Positions 24,713 to 36,784 of a stretch of 64,000 nucleotides of DNA are shown here, one piece after another. The notes under the pieces were generated by a model. It did not search any database. It was not told the DNA's origin and saw only the letters and a program-made list of their open reading frames with translations. The DNA is from Adenanthera pavonina (Eukaryota > Streptophyta > Magnoliopsida > Fabales > Fabaceae). The DNA is taken from positions 8,263,501 to 8,327,500 of the forward strand of contig JAIVEN010000016.1 in assembly GCA_026686845.1 (NCBI GenBank), read 5' to 3'. The position numbers were made by a program, and so were the translations under genes. The first letter of the stretch is position 1; each line of letters begins with the position of its first letter.

Positions 24713-27700
24713 TTACCATTCAATCTTTCCCTCTCTATTACTCCATTCAAACTCCATGACTGATGTCTTTTCTGCTGTTACAATGGCAGCAAAGGAAGAC
24801 CAGGCTTCCTCATGCTGCTCATGAACCCAACACATAATGAAACAAACCTTCCTTTCTGCCATTTTAAGATTATTTCTAATCTCATCCCTCCTTGGCCTTC
24901 TAGGTTTACTTAATTTGATCCCCTTTTCCCCTGACTGAATCAACCGATTCATATCAGAAAGTGCACACACCAAAGCAGAACTTCCCAATGAAAGTAAACC
25001 TATCACATCATCGATGAGATTCAAACCAAGTTGTAGCCCACCCATGTGTCCGTAAGCTGGAGAGCATACTTGCTCCAAGCAATGAGAGAGCACTTCAAGT
25101 GCAGTCTCTGGCTGCTCCCCCTGACCCAAGACTGAGGAAACACCCAATGCAACCATGGCTGACCCTAGGGCATCTGACCTCCAGTCCCCATTGTACAAGC
25201 GAAGAGTGAAGCAGTAGCTATACAAAATATTGACCAGATGAACAGTTAAAAGGGGCGATGGCTCTCTTGGACTAAGACTGCTGACTGGAGGTAGTGGGGT
25301 TTCAGGACCATGAGGGATGTCACTGCATTCGTTACCTTCAAGGACATCTTCCACTTCCTTCCCTGCTGTAAGGGGGTGAACAAGTTGAATTCCTTCCTTA
25401 CCCAGATAGATGTTTCTGGCAGAAGGCTTAAACCACCATGGATCCCACGGTTTTAACATCTTGCTCAATTCCCCTGATGCAATAGCTCTTTGAAATTGCT
25501 TCTTCTCTTCCACAGATAAATCATCAAAACTGACTTCACCTCCTGTAGATGTGGAGATAAATGAAACCATAACTGCTTTAGCCAACTCTGGGATGCATCA
25601 GAAAAGACAACAGTGAAGAGGAAAACTTTAGATGCCCCTACTACAAATTAGCATTGGCAGAAACATGTACAACTAGCAGTGTAAAGCCAAAGCAGTGAGG
25701 AGATACGCAAGCAATTTATGAGCAAACAGAAACATAAATAACTAAAAAGAATATACAGTAACATACCAGACAAAACCTTTTCTACAATCTCCTCAGACAG
25801 AGTTGAATCTGCCAAAGCTTAGAACAACAATAAGATATTAGTAGCATTCTTCATTAGCACCTCGGATAGCTCAAAGAACCAATAATAACAAGTTAGAACA
25901 ACTCCTCGAAACATTTAACACAAAACTATTATTGCACACTACTGCAATGCTAATTCATGCAGACACTTAGATTAAATGACTACACAACCAAGGGTTTAGA
26001 ACTCTTAAGTCAAACAAGAAGTCAAATGCTGCTGTATATCAATCAGCAACTATGAATTGCGACCCTCCAATGTCAACTATTTAACGAATGAATTCTGTAT
26101 AACCTAAACACTTAAACAACCAAATAAGCAACCACAAGAAAATATCAATACCTTTTTCTTGATGATATTGGTAAAACATATTTCCTTTTACAATAAGATC
26201 AGAAGTATTCAATATTCCAACTTCACTGAGAAAAGAACTGTCAATAAAAAATGAATCAACCACTCACACTAAAAGCACAAATCCTGAACATGAAGGTCAA
26301 TAAAGTACTAAACATTGAAGATACACTTTTGTAACTTGGGGATGGACCGACCTCAAGTTCAACTTTATACATTAAAATGTTTCAATAAAATCTCAACTAC
26401 CAAAATAATTTAAAAAAAGAAAAAAAAGACAATTTGACATCTGTTTGCTAACACGGGATAGAAGCAACTAATTATTTATTTATTCAATAGTTATACCATG
26501 AAGAAAGACTTCGAGGCCCTTCAGATTAAAATCAGTTCAATTTCTCTCCCAAAACTGTGTTGCAACCATACCTTGCTCAACCCCCTAATACGAAACAGAA
26601 AAACTAAAAAAAAAAAACTTATGTCTCCTTATATTAAAATGAAAGGATGTGAAAATTATGACGTACACTCAAATCCGAGCAATTTGCATGCGAAGACAAC
26701 TTATTAAACAACTAGTCAGAATAGATCTGTATTGCATACCATTCAAGAGAAATTTCAAAACAGAAATACTGGAAATAAAGTCCAAAAGGACTGACAAAAA
26801 ATTAAAAATAGATGACTTACAATCCTCATCCATACAATCTGATTCCACTTCTGAATAATATCTTTTCAGTATCTCTAGCATTTTATGTTTGGTTTCATCA
26901 TCAGGCTGCATTTGCTGAAGCTCCTGAACTACATTTTCTTGCATGAACGATTCAGTACAACGAAGGCTATGAGACTGTCCAAATTACAAAAAACGAGGAT
27001 CACTAATCACAATAATTTTACTTATAAGAAACAGTAATTAAAATTTAAAGTATATGTGTGTATATCAATTTTACACATCATATGCATTCATTGAATGCAT
27101 AACCAACTGCCAAAGCAAAAGCCTTGTCAGGGGATTTGGACTCATTGACATTTACTAACACAAAAGAAGTTCAAGACACAGATACACATGCACATATTCA
27201 ATCAGTGACACTACCAAAATCATTATCTAGTTTGACAGGCATCCTCCAAAATATAGCTTCAAGAAACCATAAACAATTTCAGAATGGAACTGACACCATC
27301 TTCAATTTTTGTAAGAGGTGGCAGATGAAAAACAAAGACGAAAAATACAGTGAAGAAGCATGACAAAGGAATTCATTTTATAAACATCATTGATGATGCT
27401 ATACCTTAAAAATCATTTAAGTGAATAACCATATATATAAGCCAGCTTAAAGATACTTCTTCTACCTACAGTAAAAATTTTTAAGCAAAAAATTTTGGAG
27501 GATATACACTCCTGACATGCCACATAGCATGATGGGACATATGTTGAACGATATAGGGCCATTAAAAGAGCTTCCAAGACTTGATTTATCAACTTAATAT
27601 TGAACCAGCTCAAATCGGCATTTGAGTGACTTTGGTTACCTTGCAGCACTGAAGAGAATAGTATCATGAATTGCATCGAGGGCATGTGTACTGGGAAAAG

Positions 27701-30100
27701 TACTCCTGACATCTGTTTTGAAAAAAGAAAAAAAAGAGGGGGAACGATGGAGAGAGGTTTAATCAGTACACCTACAAAGACGAAACCTCTACAAAGAAAC
27801 CTAACACCCTATTTGGTTGGATTGTATGCGGTGGTATGTGAAGGGTTAGGGATTACATCACTATCATTTGTGGTGTTTGGTTAGCACCAACACATGAGAT
27901 CCCAATTACCTTATGTGAAGCTTCTCCCCTCAATTTATGTGATGGGCTTCACTTGCAAATTGTTGCGTGAAGGCTTTCACCGTGCCGTAAAGGAACATAA
28001 TACTATCAAATTACCCACTCCATCTTGACCAAAATCAACTCGTGGGAACTATCGACGTGGCCTCCCAACTTCGACCCTCTTCCTCTCATTTTTCTCCTTT
28101 CGTCCTTCTCCCTTCTTCATCCCTTTGTCCACCTCCGGCGACCTCAACATCGGCATCTCCCCGTCTCATCCCATTGTGTTCCTTCTCTCCTCCGGCGGCC
28201 TCAACGAGCCCTATCGATCTGAGCCTCACGAATTTTGTTCTTCTCCAGCAGATTTGAAAAATTTCGTGGCCATCAATCTTCGTTCTCCCGACGTCGTTAT
28301 CGTCGAAGCTTGTCGGCTCAGCGTCGAAGCTTCTTCGGCAACCTTCCCCATCTCTGCCGTCGGAACTTGTTGGTTCTGTGTTGAAGCTTCCTCGGCAACC
28401 TTCCTCATCTCTCCGTCGGGGCTTGTTGGTCAAGCACTGTTATAGATCTTTTCTTTTTCTTTTTTTTTATTGATTTATTGATTTGAGGGTTGAGGAGGAA
28501 AATGGAGGAAGGAGCAATCATGGTGGTGGCCAAGGTGATGTTGTCGGCGGAAGGACAATCACAGGGGAGGGAGGTTGTTTTTTCTAAAGCAAGGGTAAAA
28601 GAGTAATTTTATATTTATTTATATTTATTATTTAATAAAAAATAAATATCATTCTCTTATCTCTAACGTCAAATCAAACAAATCACATATATAATCATTA
28701 TTACATTACATCTTTTCACACTCTTCTCATTATATTATCTAACTCTTAAATAATTGAACCATTTGGTTCGTTCACCATGGGATTAGTGAAGAATCTTTTT
28801 TATATCACCTAAGAATGACATGTTTGGTTGTAAAAAATTGAAGGGAAGGAGGCAAGGAGCTGACATCGCTGATCATGATTACCCAAATTAAAGTGAAGCA
28901 GCTCATACTAATTTTTGGATGTGAAAGCCTTAGAGCTGGGAAGAGATCCAAATGACATTATAGCCATTATGAAAACCAATAATCCCTCTTCCACTCGCTT
29001 CACTTTCTTCATTTTCATCGGGCTTCTTCTTCCACACCATCGAGCTTCTCTACCATTAGGTCATGACCACAACCACCAAGCTCCCTCTCCTTAGGCTCGC
29101 ACCACCGCTGTCCTCCATTGCAGATCAGAAACCCTCCTACTCCCACATCTCTTTTCTCATTCACCAACGGAGGGGAGAAATCGTTGCTGACGGTGGATAT
29201 CTAACTACGGCCATTAACTTTTCCTGTTCTACAACAACCGTTGCAGATCTTATTCTTAAACTCATTTGTTGTTGAGAGTGGAGACATTGACGGAGGGGAG
29301 ATGAAATCGCAAAGATGAAATCAGCCACCAGATCTTCCGTTCTCGAACTCGTTCTTTTATTTATTTATTTTTACTAGCTTGTTTGTTGTTGAGGGTAAAG
29401 ACATTGATAGAGGGAGTGGTGGCCGGTGATGAAACCGGTGGTGCGGCCAATGAGGATGGGTGAAGAAAGAAGGAGGGGAGTTTTTTTAAATTCCGGATAT
29501 TTTATTCATTTCTCATTTATTTATATTTAATTAAATATAAAAAATAAATTTATTTCTTATATTTTAATATTATACTAAATAAATCCACTTTAAACTCATT
29601 TGTAATCATTTTCCCATTATATTTTTTCACATTCTTCTTGTTATATCCCTTAACCCCTTTGGTAATTGAACCAAATGGGTTACAAATGACAAAGATAAAA
29701 TGTTATAACAAACACTAACATGGCAAGGAAACTTCAAATGAGCAAATGATCCGAAGGTTGGTAATTTGACCTTCAATTATATTTTTAACTAACCAAAGTT
29801 TAAAATTTAAATATTACTGCATAAAGATGTCCACCCAGCGATTTAACCTCTTAGGATTTATGTGAAAAAGCATTGACATATTAACGATCCTCATAAACAA
29901 ACATAATATTAAAAGAAATCTGATATTTTTAATTTTAACATATGACAAATAACAATAAATATCTACCAAAATCAGACCAACATTTGTTATCATAATTCTT
30001 GATTAAAAGTAAGATGATGAACATACACGTGACAGATAATCTGAAGCTGGTTGAGTGAAGAAGTAGATGGTTTGTGAGCAACAACTATTTTCTCCTCCAT
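24713..30100 (-). pseudogene. ZNHIT2-like (zinc finger HIT domain protein 2) with a broken HIT-finger exon
   Basis: The exons 30027..30100, 27640..27712, 26821..26974, 25767..25808 and 24713..25542 splice in perfect phase (about 390 codons). Exon 1 ends in IICHV and exon 3 begins SHSLRCTESFM, both typical around the HIT zinc finger. Exon 2 should supply most of the Cys ligands. It reads CQEYFSQYTCPRCNS, then TGA (27664-27666), then YYSLQCCK. So there is an in-frame stop where an Arg is expected, and Tyr replaces at least one ligand Cys. Exons 3-5 are intact, including SGELSKMLKPWDPWWFKPSARN and the C-terminal helical domain. ZNHIT2 normally links the R2TP/RUVBL chaperone machinery to U5 snRNP and box C/D snoRNP assembly. 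A product could still start at the Met after TESF in exon 3 (~335 aa) but would lack the finger. I searched intron 1 by eye and found no second intact finger exon. Confidence 0.8.
27809..29680. mobile_element. Two adjacent related non-autonomous transposon copies in ZNHIT2 intron 1
   Basis: Block A (about 27809-28772) and block B (about 28829-29680) share a right end (AATTGAACCATTTGGTT versus AATTGAACCAAATGGGTT). They also share the sub-terminal string CACACTCTTCTCATTATATT / CACATTCTTCTTGTTATATC and an AT-rich stretch before it. Their left ends carry CCCTATTTGGTTGG and ATGTTTGGTTG, matching the inverted right end (CCCATTTGGTTCAATT). Each holds a GC-richer CTC/CGG middle that gives spurious ORFs. 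Exact ends and target duplications could not be fixed. The family is unclassified (hAT- or PIF-like). Confidence 0.5.
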
Positions 30101-31391
30101 AATAAAACCTTCAGGGCACAGATAACTTGCTTTCCTTTATATGGGATTTGAAAAGAGCAAGAAACAAATCACTTGCTGGAAAGCTTGATCAAGTTGATAA
30201 TTTTTAATTTTGAATGCCGAAGCAAAACTGTGGAGGAACTACAATATTCTATTGTATGAAGATCCGCATCATGTTGGCCCTCCTATGCATGGCTTGATCA
30301 GTGAGTGTGTAGATATAAGGTACACTGCAAGTCTGCAACCCTCCAAGCCCTAACATGAAGCAGGGGGATGGTATGACAAAGTCGAGGTATGCCCTCAGCT
30401 GCATAAAGTAGACAACACAGTCATCGAAAAATATCTTTTTTCAGTTGTTTTTGTTGGTCAAACATTTATCAAAAATTAAAGAAATCTTGGGGGAAAAAAG
30501 GAAAGTACAGTTTTCCTTAAGCTAAGATCTCATTTCATAATTGGTACATGAACCATAAAATGTAATCTTTTTCAAAAAAAAATTGAACTGTATTCTTAAA
30601 TAGGAAGACTTTTTCTAGGATATGAGCTTAAAGTGTACAAGGACAACTGAAAATATTTTCTCTTTTCTACAACAGGAGGCTATGGTATATGACCATACAA
30701 AATATAAGCGAAACCAGAAGCACTAGGCACTCCGGATATCAAAATCTAATAAATTCCTGCACCCCAAGGGAGAATTATCAAAAAAATAAAAACTGATCTT
30801 CGAGACTGAGCTTCTCTAGCAAAACAACTCGCGCAGTTATTAGCCTCATGATAAACATCATATAGCGAGATACAGCTGAAAATATCAAATCATGGTACAG
30901 TTCCAACACTTCCTCACGGCAAATAAACATAACTGAAGCTAAAAGAGAAGTTGTCGTATTTTCTTGGCAATCAAACTTAAACCAACAGAGATGCAATTAT
31001 ACAATTCATTAGGAACGTGTAAAATGCTGCATACGGAATCGATGAGTCGAATAACTTATTCGGGCGGATTGCACGGTTAGGAAAATGCTACTATTCTCAG
31101 AAAACTCATATTTCGGGGAAGAGTCAGAATAGAAAATGTTACCCCTGAGAAGCGCTTTTCAGTTAGTTATTCGACTCAGTCAAGAAGTCGCAGGCTACTC
31201 TCGTGTTCAATTTGCTCTCGTCCTACATGGCTACCTCAGCTTCGACTGCTGGGCCTCTTTTCACCGCTTCTCTGGAACTCTCTCTTTCTTCTGGAGTTGG
31301 TTCTTGAATTGGCCCCCAATAATCATATATTCAGACTCCTTGGGGCAGTCGCTCCCGTCTCTCCCTTTTATCACAAGTAACAATGCTGACT
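30101..31391. other. Region upstream of the ZNHIT2-like gene
   Basis: No confident gene. At 31228 an ATG opens a short Ser/Ala/Thr-rich frame (MATSASTAGPLFTASLELS, then GVGS and a stop) that resembles a plastid transit-peptide start. A GT follows near its end, but I cannot find a following exon. The minus-strand frame 30778-30996 shows no known domain. Confidence 0.35.
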
Positions 31392-31785
31392 TAGAGCAGG
31401 CAAAACACGGGCCCGACCAAAAATGGCCGGGTTGGAAAGCATCTTTTTGTCAAATAGGCTCGATTTTACAAGCATGGTAGGCCGTGATTATGTATTTATA
31501 TTAAAAAAATTATTTTTATATAATTATTTAAATTAATAAAACTAATTATTACCATTATTTATTAAAAATAATATAATATTTAAATTTTATAATTTATATA
31601 TAATTAATAAAATAATATGTGTTTTCTAATATTAAAAAAAATAAAATAGATTAATTTACTACAAGTCAAGCCGTGACAAAAAATCTACATTTTGTTCAAG
31701 CTCTTATTTCTAAAATTTAATCCACCTATTTTATTGGATTAAACAAATTGGTCCATTGAACTTAACTCATATTGTTAACTCTTTA
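31392..31785. mobile_element. Diverged hAT-like non-autonomous element
   Basis: The middle (TTATATAATTATTTAAATTAATA, then ATAATATTTAAATTTTATAAT in parts) matches that of the element at 34374-34848. The left end is TAGAGCAGGCAAAACACGGG and the right end inward is TAAAGAGTTAACAATATGAG, both recognisable as decayed TAGAGCxGTCAA termini. No clean 8-bp duplication remains, so this is the older copy. Confidence 0.55.
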
Positions 31786-32337
31786 CGGACTATATTTTTT
31801 GAGTCAAAAGGATGTAACAAACTATAAAGAAATTCAGTAAAAAAAAAAGTGATCAAAATGCAATTATTATATATATAAACAAGAGATATTTAAATTTTCT
31901 TTTGCTTATTGAAGTTCAAACTCATATCACGCCCTCTACCTACTCCTTCCCGAATAAACTACTTAATTTTTTCTTGTTTGCTTCTAGATTTGGGATTTGG
32001 GTTGTTTAGTTGGCAAGTGTTATGAACATGAATCTGATGCAGGACTCAAGAAAATGAGAGAAGTATTTCAAAACCCCCACATGGTTTTTTTTGTTTTCCG
32101 GCTAAACTTTCTAATTCATTAATCATTGTTTCTTATAACAAAGGAGAAAGCAAAATCACACAAGAACGATGGTAAACCAGTTGGAAAGCTTCATGAGCCT
32201 GCTACTATCAAGTCAAATTTCTTTTTATCTTCATTCTCTTCCTTTTCCTGGAAAGTTAACCCCATCTTTGCATGTTTAAACAAACTCTTCATCTCTACAA
32301 ATGCATCATTTGACATAACCTTTTTCAGCACTCCCTC
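31786..32337. other. Upstream region of the BAHD gene
   Basis: An AT-rich part is followed by a CT-rich leader just before the ATG at 32338. The frame 32126-32380 overlaps the gene start in another frame and has no similarity. Confidence 0.4.
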
Positions 32338-33729
32338 ATGGCTCCTCTATGGGTTCAGGAGATCCATCTTCCTCGCTTGAACATTCATGTCACTGTTGAT
32401 AACATGTTTTCAGTTACCCCATCTAAGCCGATTGCTGCTAAACCTGGAGACAGCCTATATCTTTCCAACCTGGACGACATGATTGGAGCTCGTGTGTTCA
32501 CGCCCACAGTGTACTTCTATCAGACACATGAATTGCATTTTTGTGAAAACCAAAAGCCCCTCATTAAAACCCTGCGTGATGCTCTTGCTGATGTTCTAGT
32601 CCCTTATTACCCTCTTTCAGGTAGGCTCAGAGAGACCAAGAATGGGAAGCTAGAGGTGTTTTTCGGATCAGAACAAGGGGCACTAATGGTTGAGGCACAT
32701 TCTGAAACTACATTATCTGAACTAGGAGACCTCACAGCCCCAAATCCAGATTGGGAGCCCTTGATCTTCAAATTTCCCAATGAAGAACCATACAAAGTCC
32801 TTGACATGCCATTGCTCATTGCTCAAGTAACCGTCTTCCGGTGTGGTGGGTTCAGCCTTGGCTTAAGACTCTGCCATTGCATCTGTGATGGGTTAGGAGC
32901 CATGCAATTCCTAGGTGCATGGGCTGCCACTGCGAAAACAGGGACCCTAGTCACAAACCCTGAGCCATGTTGGGACCGAGAGATGTTTCGACCTCGGAAA
33001 CCACCGGCGGTGAGGTTCCCCCACACAGAATTCATGAGAATTGAAGAACGCTCCAGCCTCACAATGACGTTATGGCAAACCAAGCCTGTTCAGAAGTGCA
33101 TTAAGATTAGCAGGGAATACCAAACTTGGCTCAAAGCTATGGCTCAACCTTTTGATCTTGTAGGGTGCACTACTTTTGATGCCATGGCTGCACATATTTG
33201 GCGATCATGGGTGCAAGCCCTTGATGTAAAACCACTTGATTATCAACTTAGGCTAACATTTTCTGTCAATGCAAGGCAGAAGCTAAGAAACCCACCATTG
33301 AAAGATGGGTTCTATGGCAATGTGGTGTGTGTGGCATGTGCAATAAGCACTGTGTCCGATCTGGTTCATGGAGAACTCCCTGAAACGACTCGTCTGGTTC
33401 GTGAAGCGAGACACGGCGTCTCTGAGGAGTATGTAAGATCTACAGTGGATTATATTGAAGTGGATAGACCAAAGCAACTTGAGTTTGGGGGTAAATTGAC
33501 AATTACTCAATGGACGAGATTCTCCATATATAAATCTGCAGACTTTGGGTGGGGAAAGCCACTCTATGCAGGTCCTATAGATTTGACACCTACACCTCAA
33601 GTTTGTGTGATTTTACCAGAGGGGGAAGGTGAGTGCTCCAATGGCTCTGTTATAGTGTGCATATGCTTACCAGAGTCTGCTGTTCAAAGGTTTATGCAGG
33701 CCTTGTTACCGGAAGGGGAAGTTGATTAA
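32338..33729 (+). CDS. BAHD acyltransferase (HXXXD type)
   Basis: A single exon encodes 463 residues, the usual length for the family. The acyl-transfer motif HCICDG has H180 and D184; the His is the general base. The structural motif DFGWG starts at D402, near the C-terminus as expected. Between them lie NARQKLRNPPLKDGFYGNVV and the N-terminal YPLSGRL block. The family transfers acyl groups from CoA donors (hydroxycinnamoyl-, acetyl-, benzoyl-CoA) to alcohols or amines in the cytosol. The N-terminal half (SNLDDMIG, TVYFYQ) resembles the omega-hydroxyacid/fatty-alcohol hydroxycinnamoyl transferase branch (cutin, suberin). That assignment is from memory of family patterns and the substrate is not determined by the sequence. 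It is not clustered with other pathway genes. Confidence 0.88.
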   Translation: MAPLWVQEIHLPRLNIHVTVDNMFSVTPSKPIAAKPGDSLYLSNLDDMIGARVFTPTVYFYQTHELHFCENQKPLIKTLRDALADVLVPYYPLSGRLRETKNGKLEVFFGSEQGALMVEAHSETTLSELGDLTAPNPDWEPLIFKFPNEEPYKVLDMPLLIAQVTVFRCGGFSLGLRLCHCICDGLGAMQFLGAWAATAKTGTLVTNPEPCWDREMFRPRKPPAVRFPHTEFMRIEERSSLTMTLWQTKPVQKCIKISREYQTWLKAMAQPFDLVGCTTFDAMAAHIWRSWVQALDVKPLDYQLRLTFSVNARQKLRNPPLKDGFYGNVVCVACAISTVSDLVHGELPETTRLVREARHGVSEEYVRSTVDYIEVDRPKQLEFGGKLTITQWTRFSIYKSADFGWGKPLYAGPIDLTPTPQVCVILPEGEGECSNGSVIVCICLPESAVQRFMQALLPEGEVD

Positions 33730-34373
33730 GTTGTCAATAAAGCACTAAAATCTATGTAGTTTGATTTTATGTTCTTATAATTATGACACTTGAAGGCTAC
33801 TATTGCCAAAAGCGAGAGATATGGGGATGTTACCACATATTGGAGAGGGACGCACATTCATCATTATTTGCGAGTGTTTTTAATGGATTTTTTTTTATTT
33901 TCCATCAAATTTCATCAATCTTCCCCCCCCCCCCCTTCTAAAGCAGGAGGATTTGAACCCGTAGCAACTTAGCCTCTACTCACAACTCGCTCATTCCACC
34001 ATTATTTATTATTATTTACTTTTTTGCCAAGCTCATTCCACCATTATTACATGAGCCAGCTTAAGGTGCCATGAATCCCCTATGTAATCATAAAATAAAA
34101 ATTGAATTTGAGATGTAAAATAAAAACCATGGTGATAAATACATTTATACATTGTTCACTTTGATGTATCAACAAATTATTGAATAATAAAGTTTCATAA
34201 TAAGTTGTACACATACCTTAAGAGGGGGGGTCAAGGACCCTTGTAAAAATTCTAACTAAAATGCCATAATAATGAAAGATGAAATAGAAGACGTAAAATG
34301 TGTATGTTGATCCTTTTAACCTTTTTAGAGTTGGAACCCAGAGGCAAAAGCACCATTTTTCCAAGGGCATGCT
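33730..34373. other. Intergenic, 3' of the BAHD gene
   Basis: It contains a poly-C tract (33923-33934) and short low-complexity sequence. No gene is seen. The last eight bases (34366-34373) are the left target duplication of the hAT-like element. Confidence 0.5.
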
Positions 34374-34848
34374 TAGAACTGTCAATTCGGGCCGGGCCAA
34401 AAAGCTCAAATTGAAAAACGGGCTTGGTTTTCCAAGCCCGAGCCCTCGGGGACGGGCCTACGGGCCGGCCCGCGGGCTTTTTTTAATTTTTTAATATTTT
34501 TTTTATGTTTTTTAATAAAATTTTTTATATAATTATTTAAATTGATACAACTAATTATCATCATAATTTAAATTAATATAACTAATTATCACCATAATTC
34601 ATTAAAAATTAACATAATATTTAAATTTTATAATTTATATATCACTAATTGATAAAATAATATGTATTTTTTAATATTTTAAATTAAAAATAAAAATAAA
34701 AAAGTCTCAGGCTTTCGGGCCGGGCCTAAACGGGCCGGGCTCAAAAAGCCCGGATTATATATTTACTCCCAAAATTGAGGCCCAAGTCCGCTCATTTTTC
34801 AGGCTTTTCGGGCCGGCCCGTCGGGCTTAGCCCATTTTGACGGCTCTA
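34374..34848. mobile_element. hAT-like non-autonomous element with an intact 8-bp TSD
   Basis: This is a 475-bp element flanked by perfect GGCATGCT duplications (34366-34373 and 34849-34856). The termini are TAGAACTGTCAAT and, inward from the right, TAGAGCCGTCAAA. GC-rich palindromic stretches with GGGCCGGGCC and CGGGCCGGCCCG lie near both ends, with an AT-rich core. The 8-bp duplication and TAGxGCxGTCAA ends are those of the hAT superfamily. There is no transposase. Confidence 0.8.
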
Positions 34849-34856
34849 GGCATGCT

Positions 34857-36784
34857 GCATGCAGTGAGGGTAGTTGGCAACCTCATTCTTGTACATTGGT
34901 GAGGGACTGTTTGACAGACATCCTGGTGCATGTTATGTATGTGAGTATTTTAAGTGCGGGTCATCACGGAAACAAGGTTCAAACTTCAAATTATAGCCCC
35001 TAATATCTAACAGAGCTTTATTAAGCCAACTTGATGACTTCTTCTCCTTCTTCTTCCGCCTATCTGTAAATTGCTTCAATTTGTGCGGTTATATTCAACG
35101 ACGGGCTTGTCTTGCCTCATTGTGTAGAGTTTTCCAGGTTACTTGTCAAAATAATGCAACATGAATTCGAATTCGATGTTCCTGAAATATAGTGTAAGGT
35201 TTGGATAATGTAAATAAAATATTATATAAAGGGAGTTTTTTTTTTATCTTATTTTAAGACCTAATATAATACAGTTCAAATTAAGTTATTAAAAATCGGA
35301 CTGGTAATTGAACTCTATTAAGTTACATTATATTCATCCTTGTTAGATAAAATAAAAAATATAAACCCAGGCTTAATAAAAATAGGGTTTATTATTATTA
35401 TTTTTTAAATATAGGCAGAGAATGGTTAATTGAACCTGATCTCATATTTCTCACGATAACGAATCGGGACCGTGCAAGTGTGCATCTGGAAAAGGGGAAC
35501 AGACTTTCTTAAAAAATTTTCTCTTGGAGAAAAAAGGTGCCGTTTTCAGTCCCCTTTTCAAGCTCCTTTTTAAATTCCTTCTCTAAGTGCTTTTGTGGTG
35601 AACCAGTGGATAAAATCCATGTGACTTTATTCCATCTGTCTGTACTATTAGTGTATGTCATTTACATTTTGTCAGTGGAAGAATATTCTCGATTAATATG
35701 TATTTCTTCCCTTCTTCTCATATTTCATCAGACCTATTGAGACACCGATTCAATGTTCAATAGTCAGATCAAAGTTCAATGGTGAATAAATTGATATATT
35801 TTAAATAATATAAATAAAAAAATATTTATCCATAATCATGAAATTAACATTCAATGTAAGATGAAAAGTAAATTTAATAATGTAATAATTTTTTATATTA
35901 TATAAAAAATAAAAAATATTATTAATAAATTTTACAACCTAATATTAAAATTTAAATAAATTAATATTCATCTATAATTATATTTTGAATTTAGAATAGT
36001 TAATTAACTAGATTTTGGTAAACAAAAATATTGTAATTGTTATATATTAAGAAAAAAAATAAAGAAACACAATTTTTGTGGTATACATTTATTGTATAAA
36101 ATCTTTTGAATTGAAAGAAAAAAAATGTAGTAGAGTAAACTTTCTACTTTTATTTGCACTATATTAAAAAGTATAATTAAATAATAATCATAAAATAGCA
36201 AAAAGTACCTCTGCCCCTAAACCCCCCTCCCAAAAAATAAAAAAAGGAGGAACTCCATCAAACCTACAATAATAAAACATTCTCCTTCATTGTATAGGTT
36301 TTTCAAGTAAATAGTTCATTAATTTTCATGAACTATTAATATAATAAAATATCAATTGATGCAGCACAAATATATAAAAGTATCATTCTTAAGCCACAAA
36401 TAGAAAAATAAATTATGATTCATAGAGGCCATTAGATTATAAATTTCTTTTTTCAAACTTCAATTGTAGATCAAAACACAATGATAATTCTGAGAAATTA
36501 ATTGCACATACAAGTAGTCCACATACAAGTTTAATTATGAAAAATTCTCCACTATTTAAGCAAAAAATCATCTAAGAATCTTTATTGTTTTCAGGCTCCC
36601 CAACTCCATAAGCATACATGCTTGTAATACAAATAATAATAGCCTTTGTCAAAGTCTATACATATAGGATCATAATCGCTCAGCACCAAAGAAGTGCATA
36701 GGCAGCAACATTGAAGCACTCATCATCATCTTGTAATTTACAAGAACCTTCAAAAGTCTGGTCTTCTACAGCAGCCATTGTGAA
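34857..36784. other. Intergenic and remnant region left of the copia element
   Basis: Mostly AT-rich and empty. At 36640-36784, on the minus strand, a frame MAAVEDQTFEGSCKLQDDDE and about 12 more residues stops inside the copia flank region. It appears to be the continuation of a frame found on the other side of the insertion (about 44920-45100). Confidence 0.4.

Noticed and set aside
26081..26263. Possible extra ZNHIT2 exon on the minus strand
   Set aside because: Exons 3 and 4 join in phase without it. Inserting it breaks the frame, and it has no family similarity.
27124..27363. Plus-strand ORF in ZNHIT2 intron 2
   Set aside because: Short, no domain, wholly inside an intron.
28025..28445. 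Overlapping Ser/Pro-rich ORFs on both strands
   Set aside because: They come from the CTC/CGG-rich middle of a transposon copy; open in several frames at once, which indicates composition rather than coding.
32126..32380. ORF overlapping the BAHD start
   Set aside because: Different frame, no similarity; the BAHD frame explains the region.
33945..33970. tRNA-like T-arm string (GGATTTGAACCC)
   Set aside because: No acceptor stem, D-arm or anticodon arm could be built around it.
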